The notes under the pieces were generated by a model, which did not search any database, was not told the DNA's origin, and saw nothing but the letters and a program-made list of their open reading frames with translations. Of a stretch of 64,000 bases of DNA, positions 57,710 to 64,000 are shown piece by piece (the stretch's first letter is position 1; each line of letters begins with the position of its first letter). The stretch comes from Bacteroidota bacterium (GTDB lineage: Bacteria > Bacteroidota > Bacteroidia > Bacteroidales > WCHB1-69). The position numbers were made by a program, and so were the translations under genes. The stretch lies in NCBI GenBank assembly GCA_017860455.1, contig JAGDMF010000006.1, forward strand, positions 23,028-87,027. The letters are read 5' to 3'.

Positions 57710-58411
57710 TTAAATATTAATATTCAATTCTTTTGCTACACTATTCTGTTTAAAAGGATTGATTTTCTGAACGATGCCTTTTTGTTTAAAAAAGGAACCG
57801 GTGTTTTTAAACCAGAAGGTTTTTCCTGCTTGAACACATTGTTCCCGAATATTTAAAACCCAATCGTAATCACAAATTCGCGCTTCCCTTCCGGTTTCAC
57901 CACCTACAGTAACGTGCTCAATGCCGTCAAGATAAGCTGAAAGATCAATAGCACCCAAAAGTGGAGCAGCTGCTATAAATCTCCTTTTAATTGGGAAGGA
58001 AAGAAATAAAGGTAATCTATAATCCGCAGATTCCTGATTTTCAATGGTAGATCCGATAAACACATTATCATATCCATCACCCCAATCGTCCGGTAGAGAA
58101 ACATTAAATCGGTCAATACGCTTTGTTAAAATTAAAAATTCAAGGTCAGGTCGTTCCTTTATCATTTTCCATGCTTCAACACGCCATTCGTCTGCTTCAG
58201 CAATGAAAAAATCGCTTGCAAAGCAAGTCGCAACAACTTTTCCACTTTGAATTTTCGGTGTCCCTTTTGCCATTTTAGCAATAGGTTTATCAAATTCATC
58301 CGTTTTCTCTACATTATTCTGACCACACCGTTTTGAATACGGCCCATAGTAATAGCAGTAGGTACAACCTTCGCTTACTTTATAACAACCTGTCCAGGGA
58401 TCCCAATTCAT
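57710..58411 (-). CDS. DUF5131 (phage Gp37/Gp68) family radical-SAM-like protein
   Basis: 233 residues. The N-terminal MNWDPWTGCYKVSEGCTYCY carries Cys9, Cys16 and Cys19, the widened cysteine triad of this family, thought to bind an iron-sulfur cluster. The remaining signatures are FLILTKRIDRF, IGSTIENQESADYR and GGETGREARICDYDW. The family occurs on phages and mobile elements; its reaction is unknown. The ATG follows the VOC gene stop by one base, so the two are cotranscribed. Confidence 0.85.
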   Translation of the reverse strand: MNWDPWTGCYKVSEGCTYCYYYGPYSKRCGQNNVEKTDEFDKPIAKMAKGTPKIQSGKVVATCFASDFFIAEADEWRVEAWKMIKERPDLEFLILTKRIDRFNVSLPDDWGDGYDNVFIGSTIENQESADYRLPLFLSFPIKRRFIAAAPLLGAIDLSAYLDGIEHVTVGGETGREARICDYDWVLNIREQCVQAGKTFWFKNTGSFFKQKGIVQKINPFKQNSVAKELNINI

Positions 58412-58412
58412 A

Positions 58413-58814
58413 TTATTGTACTGTTAAAGGTGTAAAAAATTCAATTAAATTGTCTTCCGGATCTCTCAGGTGAACCACTCTCATTCCCCAGTCAGGCATA
58501 TCAGTTGGTTCGTTTACAAAGCTAATCCCTTTTTTTAATAATGCTTGATAGGTATCATCCACATTTTCAACTTCAAAAACAACCAAAGATTTTTCTCTAA
58601 AGCCAATCGGTTGTGTTTTTTCATTATTTCCAACAAATGAAGCCATATAATCAGAAACAAAAATTGCTAATCCTTCAATCCCGTCTGCTACTTTAAAAGA
58701 AGCATAAACGCCATTTTCATCTCCCCAAAGGGGTTCTAATCCTAATTGTTCGGTATAAAACTGAAAACATTTTTTGTAGTCTTTGACTAATAATCTTACA
58801 TTACTGAATTTCAT
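58413..58814 (-). CDS. VOC family (glyoxalase/bleomycin-resistance fold) protein
   Basis: 133 residues with two beta-alpha-beta-beta-beta modules: KFSNVRLLVKDYKKCFQFYTEQLGLEP at the N-terminus and LVVFEVENVDDTYQALLKKG...HLRDPEDNLIEFFTPL at the C-terminus. The conserved terminal Glu is a typical metal ligand. The reaction cannot be told; resistance, isomerase and dioxygenase roles all occur in the family. Confidence 0.88.
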   Translation of the reverse strand: MKFSNVRLLVKDYKKCFQFYTEQLGLEPLWGDENGVYASFKVADGIEGLAIFVSDYMASFVGNNEKTQPIGFREKSLVVFEVENVDDTYQALLKKGISFVNEPTDMPDWGMRVVHLRDPEDNLIEFFTPLTVQ

Positions 58815-58910
58815 AAATATTTTAATTTAGTTTATTCTATTATTTTTTTGATTAATTTTTTTTATTTCATAAACTATTGTGAAATACCTCTTGATATTGC
58901 GGTTTATTGG

Positions 58911-59921
58911 TTATTCTATTTCTTTATTTTCAATCAATTGTTTCAATTCTTTTTTACTTGGCAAAACGGTTTGGTACTTACTTGCAAATATTTGTTCATT
59001 ATTTTCAGGTAAAGTTATTTCTACAACCGTGTCATTCTTATCTTTGCACAAAACTATTCCAATTGTCTTGTTTTCATTGTCAAGTTTTACAAATCGGTCA
59101 TAATAATTTACATACATTTGCATTTGCCCCAAATCTTGATGATTTATTTCACCTATCTTTAAGTCTATTAATACAAAACTTTGCAATAATCTATTATAAA
59201 AAACTAAATCAACTCGAAAATGTTTTTCATCAAAAGTAAAACGTACTTGTCTTCCAATAAAAGCATATCCTTTACCCAATTCAAGTAAAAAGTGTTCAAG
59301 CTTGTCAATTATTTTCTGTTCTAATTCAGTTTCAGAATATTTACTATTTTCAGGAAGTCCAATAAATTCTAGAACATAAGGATCTTTAATGGTATCTTTA
59401 GGATTTTCAATGATTTGTCCTTTTTCTGACAATTCTTTTACAGCTTTTTTATCTCGACTTAAAACTAATCTTTCGTAAAGAGCACTGTCAAATTGACGTT
59501 GTAATTCTCTTAAGCTCCAATTATTTCCAAATGCTTCTATTTGATAATATTTTCTTTCATCTTCATTGTCAATTCTCATCAACTTTAAATAGTGGGACCA
59601 GCTTAAATTGAATTCCGCAGACGGTGTCTGCGTTTTTGAATATGTCAAATAGAATTGTCTCATTTGCTCAATATTTCTTTGAGAAAAACCTTTCCCAAAT
59701 TCAGTACTTAAACGAATAGATAATTCTTTTAAAATTTGTTTTCCATATTCAGCTCGTTCTTTCCCATTTTGCTCCTCCTCAACTATCATTCGTCCTATTT
59801 CAAAATAGGTGTCAACCATAGTTTTGTTAATAGTCTGAACTACACTTCTTCTAGCGTCTTTTAGCAAGTTTGAAATTTTATTGTAAAAGTCATTTTGATT
59901 ATTTTGTTCTATTTCTTTCAT
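58911..59921 (-). CDS. YhcG-type PDDEXK nuclease (DUF1016)
   Basis: 336 residues. N-terminal DUF1016 helical domain (RRSVVQTINKTMVDTYFEIGRMIVEEEQNG, GFSQRNIEQMRQFYLTY, WSHYLKLMRI) and a C-terminal PDDEXK nuclease domain with RVDLVFYNRLLQSFVLIDLKIGE, giving the D...DxK catalytic pattern. These proteins are common in defence islands and near restriction systems. No methylase or restriction gene is visible here. A -7 box lies 16 bases upstream. Confidence 0.9.
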   Translation of the reverse strand: MKEIEQNNQNDFYNKISNLLKDARRSVVQTINKTMVDTYFEIGRMIVEEEQNGKERAEYGKQILKELSIRLSTEFGKGFSQRNIEQMRQFYLTYSKTQTPSAEFNLSWSHYLKLMRIDNEDERKYYQIEAFGNNWSLRELQRQFDSALYERLVLSRDKKAVKELSEKGQIIENPKDTIKDPYVLEFIGLPENSKYSETELEQKIIDKLEHFLLELGKGYAFIGRQVRFTFDEKHFRVDLVFYNRLLQSFVLIDLKIGEINHQDLGQMQMYVNYYDRFVKLDNENKTIGIVLCKDKNDTVVEITLPENNEQIFASKYQTVLPSKKELKQLIENKEIE

Positions 59922-59936
59922 AAAAATTTATTTTCA

Positions 59937-59944
59937 CAAAGTTA
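59937..59944 (-). promoter_or_regulatory. Bacteroidota -7 promoter box for the YhcG-type gene
   Basis: Minus strand TAACTTTG, 16 bases before the ATG at 59921. Confidence 0.5.
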
Positions 59945-60004
59945 ATTTATATTTATTTTTAAGTGCGTTGGTATCTTGTTTTCAATAAGATTTAAGAGGA
60001 GACC

Positions 60005-60685
60005 CTAAATACCCTTTGGCTCATTTTCTTTAATTTTATTCAAAGTAAAGCCGTTGAAAAGAATTATAGGTAATAATCCGAGAAAAACAGTTGATATTGA
60101 CCATAGTAATTTTCCTTTCATTTGAATATGTCCAATCCATTTATATAGTTTAACTGCCAAAATTATATGGATTAAAATCATAACACCCAAATTAAGAAAT
60201 GATAAATATGATTTATATTCTCCAAAAAATCCATAATCGGTTGCGTTCAAATTCATCGTCAGGTATGGTTTAATTAGAAACCTAGAGGCTGCAGTTAAAA
60301 AGATAGAAATGATCAATAAGATAAGTATCGGTTTAAACACTTTATTGAGATCTATTTTAAACTTAATCCCTTGAACAATCAACAAAATTGCAAGAAATAT
60401 CAAACTATATTCTCCAAATGCCAAACCTAGCAAAAACCAACTCCATCTTTCTTGCTGAAAATTTGTTGACAATGTAAATAGCCATATTCCAATAAGTAAA
60501 TTTGGAAGATAGTCTATAATCGAGCTTAAGTTTGTGATAAGAATTCCAAGAGTTGATATTTTTAAATTATTGATTAATTGCAAATGATCAATATAAGATA
60601 AAATCAATACTTGTCCAAACACATTAATTAGAATCAATATAGTTATTAAAGTAATTGATAATCCATTGTTAAATCTTATTTTCAT
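60005..60685 (-). CDS. Multi-spanning membrane protein, unknown function
   Basis: 226 residues with about six hydrophobic transmembrane segments and short loops. No family recognised. It stands alone, 83 bases from the YhcG-type gene, and is preceded by an AT-rich gap that holds a perfect 14-base palindrome at 60820. Confidence 0.6.
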   Translation of the reverse strand: MKIRFNNGLSITLITILILINVFGQVLILSYIDHLQLINNLKISTLGILITNLSSIIDYLPNLLIGIWLFTLSTNFQQERWSWFLLGLAFGEYSLIFLAILLIVQGIKFKIDLNKVFKPILILLIISIFLTAASRFLIKPYLTMNLNATDYGFFGEYKSYLSFLNLGVMILIHIILAVKLYKWIGHIQMKGKLLWSISTVFLGLLPIILFNGFTLNKIKENEPKGI

Positions 60686-60819
60686 TTTATAGTTTTTATT
60701 ATTTTTGATTTTTTTAAATTTTAACTAAGTGTTTGATAAAAGTTGACTAAAATAGAATAGGTTTTCATGTTGATTAACTTGGGGAGAGTTGTTTTGTTTT
60801 TCATTTTTTTGTTTACTTA

Positions 60820-60833
60820 AAGTATGCATACTT
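60820..60833. promoter_or_regulatory. Perfect palindrome AAGTATGCATACTT
   Basis: 14-base dyad in the gap between two minus-strand genes, 135 bases upstream of the membrane-protein start at 60685. Could be an operator; no promoter box is clearly linked to it. Confidence 0.3.
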
Positions 60834-60861
60834 CGTTTAGCGTTTGTAAAAGTATTTATTT

Positions 60862-61596
60862 TTAGTCACCTGCATAGAAAAAATCGTAAAGGATACCTCT
60901 ATAAATATCATCTTCAGTTATTCTTAACCATCCGACTAATCCAAAATCAGTTTTAACTAAGAACAATGTGTCAACTTCAAAATCAGGAGAAGTACCATCA
61001 GCTAAAAGAATTTCAATTTCATAGTCTTTTGGTAATTGAGCAACAATATCATTTCCGGTTCTATCTTTGTATAATGTAATCGGTTTTAAAGTTTTTCCTT
61101 TCAACCCAACATAGTTGAAAGGTTGAATAATCTCCATGATAGAATCGTTCTGAATCTGGAATTTTCTTCGTCTGTCGAACATATTGTTGGTATGTCCTGA
61201 AGTATAAATAGTCCCGGAACCATTGATGTAAAATTCCAAACAGTAAAATTCTTTAATGATTTCGTGTTTGTTATTTGTGATTTTAAATGCAGGATCATCG
61301 CTCATACCCTGAGCATAGAGAATGGTTAAGGTATCCTTAGTTTTATCATTTTTAAATTTTGCTACAAGAACCCAGTCAAAATTGACAGAGTCTAGATCGC
61401 AAAAATAGGGGTTATTTCTATCAAGGTTAAAACAAGGTTTGTTTATTAGTCGTGTACATTTCTGCTCATAGGAAAAAAAGACATTATACGTTGTATCAAT
61501 TGAAACTCTTGTCAGGTTTGGGAAATACACTTTTGACTGAGCAATAGAGTTCAAACTAATGGATATAAAAAGTAGAATTGTTAACCATTTTTTCAT
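60862..61596 (-). CDS. Exported protein of unknown function
   Basis: 244 residues with a signal peptide ending NSIAQ. The mature part is mostly beta, with cysteines in the N-terminal third. The C-terminal ~60 residues (IVAQLPKDYEIEILLADG...FGLVGWLRI) resemble an SH3-like fold. No family assigned. Part of a loose minus-strand group of small exported proteins. Confidence 0.6.
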   Translation of the reverse strand: MKKWLTILLFISISLNSIAQSKVYFPNLTRVSIDTTYNVFFSYEQKCTRLINKPCFNLDRNNPYFCDLDSVNFDWVLVAKFKNDKTKDTLTILYAQGMSDDPAFKITNNKHEIIKEFYCLEFYINGSGTIYTSGHTNNMFDRRRKFQIQNDSIMEIIQPFNYVGLKGKTLKPITLYKDRTGNDIVAQLPKDYEIEILLADGTSPDFEVDTLFLVKTDFGLVGWLRITEDDIYRGILYDFFYAGD

Positions 61597-61740
61597 ATTT
61601 TTATTTGATTTTAAAGATTATTTTTAGGAGTAGTATCAGATAAAGCAGTTTCTTGTCTAATAGTTATTTGGTTTGAGCGGGTTCTTAAACTTTATTTTTT
61701 CACAGCACCTGCTATTGCTTATTCAAAGTGTTTTTTTATA

Positions 61741-62820
61741 TTATTTATTTTCTTTAGCCAATATTTTATCAATAAATTCTTTTTCCTTTTTCGTCAGTAT
61801 GATCTCTTCCATTTTTAAATTTGGGTCAGGCATATACCAGGCAAATTGACTAAAATATTGCTTTAAGTCAGGATTATTAAAGTCATAACCATATTGAGCG
61901 TAAATCGTATTTCTTAATAGTCGAAGTTCTTCTTTGGTGTAATTGTATTCTAAATCTAAGTTATTAACAGTTACAATTTCCCCGTTTTGGATTTTGATAT
62001 AGTCAGTTATTAAATTTGTAAAAAAGTATTCATTAATGATCCCAAACTCAATGTTTTTTGTTGGTTGAAAATTGGGAACCTTTATTTGAAGCTGACCATT
62101 TAAAGTCCTTATCATTCTACAGGAATCTTCATCAATATAATCGAATGTTTGATTCGTTACTTTCCCTGTTCCGATTATTGACCAATCAGCATTTTTGCCG
62201 AAAATGTCATTTACATAGAAATATTGATTTTGACCCATATCAATAGTAACTGTCAAATCTTTAATTTTACCGCCCGCCCATTTAGAACCGGTAGTCAAGA
62301 TGTAATTATAAAACCGGTCAAATGACACATTGTTGCTTGAAGGGAAGGAGTAACTATGGTTAATTTTATTTAATCCAGGTTTAAAAGTGATTTCAAAGAG
62401 ATAAACAAAAATTCCTGGCTCAAATTGAGAAAAATGAAATTCCTTCGGGTCTTTTAATTCACAATCTTCACAATCTGTTGCCTTTAATTTATAAGGAAGG
62501 ATTTGTCCATTTTGAACAATTTTAAAATCATTAATTTGATTAGTGTTACATATTGAATCAGAAACATCTCCACTTGCAGCAGGTGCTTGAAATCCGATTA
62601 AAAGTTTCCTTTCTGTATTCTCTGGGTTGTTAAACTCAAATTGAATCGTAACGAAAGCAATTCCATCTTTAATAGTAAATGAAATTATTTCTTTATCAAG
62701 TGAAATATTTGTCTCTTTTGTAGGATAAAAAACACCTCCACGAGTTAAATAAACTCCATCATTTCCATAAACTGAAAAAGATAAAAACAAAATCAATAGT
62801 ATCGAAATTGTTGTTTTCAT
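61741..62820 (-). CDS. Exported protein with C-terminal YARHG domain
   Basis: 359 residues. Signal peptide ending SVYGN, a large beta-rich N-terminal region resembling DUF4424-type proteins (VYLTRGGVFYPTKETNISLDKE, FNNPENTERKLLIGFQAP), and a C-terminal YARHG-type domain (LRLLRNTIYAQYGYDFNNPDLKQYFSQFAWY). YARHG domains are thought to act at the cell surface, perhaps on peptidoglycan. The downstream gap to 61597 shows nothing I can name. Confidence 0.75.
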   Translation of the reverse strand: MKTTISILLILFLSFSVYGNDGVYLTRGGVFYPTKETNISLDKEIISFTIKDGIAFVTIQFEFNNPENTERKLLIGFQAPAASGDVSDSICNTNQINDFKIVQNGQILPYKLKATDCEDCELKDPKEFHFSQFEPGIFVYLFEITFKPGLNKINHSYSFPSSNNVSFDRFYNYILTTGSKWAGGKIKDLTVTIDMGQNQYFYVNDIFGKNADWSIIGTGKVTNQTFDYIDEDSCRMIRTLNGQLQIKVPNFQPTKNIEFGIINEYFFTNLITDYIKIQNGEIVTVNNLDLEYNYTKEELRLLRNTIYAQYGYDFNNPDLKQYFSQFAWYMPDPNLKMEEIILTKKEKEFIDKILAKENK

Positions 62821-62831
62821 GTTGATAATTA

Positions 62832-63257
62832 CTATCTCATTATTTTCAGAGTCGCCACATAATCGTGTTTGTTTATTGTTTTATCTAAAATCGGATAAGG
62901 GTCAGCTTCGATTAATGCTACTTTATAATCCCCATTATCCGTTATTATTATGGTGTCGTTCACTGGACCGGCTGAATGTGTTACTTCAATTTTCTGAGTA
63001 TTGTTGATCAATAATTCAAGGGTCACTGCTCCTTCCCACATACAAAGAGCACCTGTCGGACACCTGCTATCAACAATCAGCTCTTCAAATTTCACTTTTA
63101 TACTCTCTCCTGTCTGTTGATCTGTTATGGTTGCTTTTTGGTTATAAGCCAGTTTAAACTCTTGTCCAACTTCAATTCCTGTTAATTCTTTATTGCATCC
63201 AACGCTTAGCAGAAGCATTGCGATGATTAATCCTGAAAAAATGATTTTTGTTTTCAT
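62832..63257 (-). CDS. Small putative lipoprotein, unknown function
   Basis: 141 residues with a lipoprotein signal (MLLLSVGC, lipobox Cys ~residue 21). The mature part has the segment VDSRCPTGALCMWEGAVTLEL, whose CP-x4-C-x-W pattern recurs in many small exported Bacteroidota proteins and may form a disulfide. Function unknown. 11 bases upstream of the YARHG gene and probably cotranscribed with it. Confidence 0.7.
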   Translation of the reverse strand: MKTKIIFSGLIIAMLLLSVGCNKELTGIEVGQEFKLAYNQKATITDQQTGESIKVKFEELIVDSRCPTGALCMWEGAVTLELLINNTQKIEVTHSAGPVNDTIIITDNGDYKVALIEADPYPILDKTINKHDYVATLKIMR

Positions 63258-63290
63258 ATTTTAATAGTTTTACCGTGTTTTTTTCGTTTG

Positions 63291-63298
63291 CAAATATA
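63291..63298 (-). promoter_or_regulatory. Bacteroidota -7 promoter box for the lipoprotein-YARHG pair
   Basis: Minus strand TATATTTG followed by CA, 33 bases before the ATG at 63257. Confidence 0.6.
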
Positions 63299-63371
63299 AA
63301 AAAAGGATTTGAATTAATAAAAAAGAAATTAATGTGTTAATGTGATATTTGAGGGAAAAGTAAAATTAATA

Positions 63372-63417
63372 ATGAATAATGGAGTAGAGACTGAAGGCAA
63401 GAGAATGGAGTAAAGTT
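63372..63417. repeat. Degenerate short repeat downstream of rhuM
   Basis: GGAGTAGAGACTGAAGGCAAGAG-like sequence with GGAGTA recurring about 30 bases apart; it resembles the GAGACTG arrays at 6.9 kb in style. Weak. Confidence 0.35.
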
Positions 63418-63439
63418 GATAGCTACTCTTTTAGTATAT

Positions 63440-64000
63440 TCAGTAAAGATGAAGTAAAACACTTTCATCAATATAATTGTCAATAAGGATGATTTCTGAT
63501 TTTGCATTTTTGAAAATCTCAGAAACAAAAACATAAGCATCGAATATTTGACCGTTAAAAAAAATGCCTTGGTTGGTAAGATTCCTCGTTTTGAGTTGAA
63601 GCGCAATTTGTTGTACTTCATTATTCAAATTTTCATAGTTGTTTTCTATGCGATCCATTCGTTGGTTCAAAGCGTAACCTTTCAACAAATAATCCCTAAG
63701 GATATTAGTAGCCCAGATTCTAAACTGTGTAGCTTGTTTGGATTTTACACGATACCCAACAGAAATTATGACATCGAGATTGTAATGTTCTGTTAAAATC
63801 GTTTGGGTTTTACCTTCAATGGCACCGTGTTTAGTGGTTGTCGCAAAATTTGCGACAACCACTTGTTTGACCAATTCTCCTTCATTAAATACATTGTTGA
63901 TATGTTTTCCTATTGTTTTAACATCTTTTCCAAATAATTGTGCTATTTGATTTCGATTTAACCAAACAGTTTCGTCTTGTAATAGAACTTCAATGTAAAT
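63440..64000 (-). CDS. RhuM family virulence protein, 5' end outside window
   Basis: The frame is open to the right edge, so the apparent TTG start at 63874 is not real; codons before it read VWLNRNQIAQLFGKDVKTIG, the usual RhuM/Fic-associated DNA-binding-like start. Core motifs: VVVANFATTTKHGAIEGKTQ, EHYNLDVIISVGYRVKSKQATQFRIWAT and YLLKGYALN. The protein ends at IDNYIDESVLLHLY, where relatives continue, and TKRVAINFTP in another frame may be decayed remainder. Possibly C-terminally truncated. RhuM proteins ride on islands; their role is unclear. Confidence 0.82.
   Translation of the reverse strand: MYIEVLLQDETVWLNRNQIAQLFGKDVKTIGKHINNVFNEGELVKQVVVANFATTTKHGAIEGKTQTILTEHYNLDVIISVGYRVKSKQATQFRIWATNILRDYLLKGYALNQRMDRIENNYENLNNEVQQIALQLKTRNLTNQGIFFNGQIFDAYVFVSEIFKNAKSEIILIDNYIDESVLLHLY

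Noticed and set aside
63440..63874. RhuM start at TTG 63874
   Set aside because: Family sequence continues upstream without a stop to the window edge.
58911..64000. Defence island or toxin-antitoxin system
   Set aside because: A YhcG-type nuclease and a RhuM protein are present, but no restriction-modification, toxin-antitoxin pair or phage genes could be supported; the other genes are exported or membrane proteins.

Overview
This 64 kb window is chromosomal DNA of a member of the Bacteroidota. The evidence is an AT-rich sequence, Bacteroidota-type promoters (TAnnTTTG at -7), almost no Shine-Dalgarno sequences, type IX secretion (T9SS) genes (porU, porV, a PorP/SprF protein, PorE-like OmpA proteins) and T9SS C-terminal sorting domains on secreted proteins. 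Na+-pumping NADH:quinone reductase genes and a lysine-fermentation dehydrogenase (kdd) suggest an anaerobic or fermentative life, but the genus cannot be named from sequence alone. I saw no rRNA, tRNA, CRISPR array, complete insertion sequence or prophage.

Layout. 1-6.9 kb: 3' part of porU, then porV, ispF, an M3 peptidase and kdd with a terminator. 6.9-8.1 kb: an orphan lipoprotein gene between blocks of degenerate short tandem repeats. 8.1-13.2 kb: M20 peptidase and ferredoxin genes (minus), two hsp20 genes, two unknown genes and a Crp/Fnr regulator. 13.4-15.9 kb: two divergent glycosyltransferases around a 590-base gap bracketed by an inverted repeat. 15.9-21.4 kb: rarA read in frame into a PorP/SprF gene, then an OmpA-family protein, a probable outer-membrane protein and a guanine deaminase. 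21.4-23.1 kb: a four-helix-bundle (S23/IVP) gene between inverted repeat arrays, then a secreted protein resembling the gingipain HA2 haemoglobin/haem-binding domain. 23.3-27.6 kb: nqrABCD, cut off after nqrD by another repeat-flanked four-helix-bundle gene. 27.7-38.8 kb: enolase, a 2274-residue repeat surface protein and two thioredoxin-like proteins. 38.8-46.5 kb: housekeeping genes (tyrS, nfeD, floA, a nitroreductase, a YebC regulator, a pRiA4b-like gene, miaA, tcdA, DUF2851). 46.5-56.8 kb: radA (minus) with a gene relic after its stop, a UDP-sugar dehydrogenase, a beta-CASP nuclease, aroC, a PorE-like OmpA protein, a LytTR regulator, an iron-sulfur flavoprotein and a DUF2141 protein. 56.8-64 kb: a minus-strand accessory run (OmpA, DUF5131, VOC, YhcG nuclease, four poorly known exported or membrane proteins, and a RhuM gene leaving the window).

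The main theme is export and surface biology: T9SS core parts, sorted cargo and outer-membrane/peptidoglycan anchors. The most unusual theme is the set of degenerate 7-9 bp tandem arrays that abut gene ends. In three places they lie in inverted orientation on both sides of a single small gene, twice a four-helix-bundle gene. They coincide with a broken nqr operon, a radical-SAM gene relic and possibly a truncated RhuM gene.
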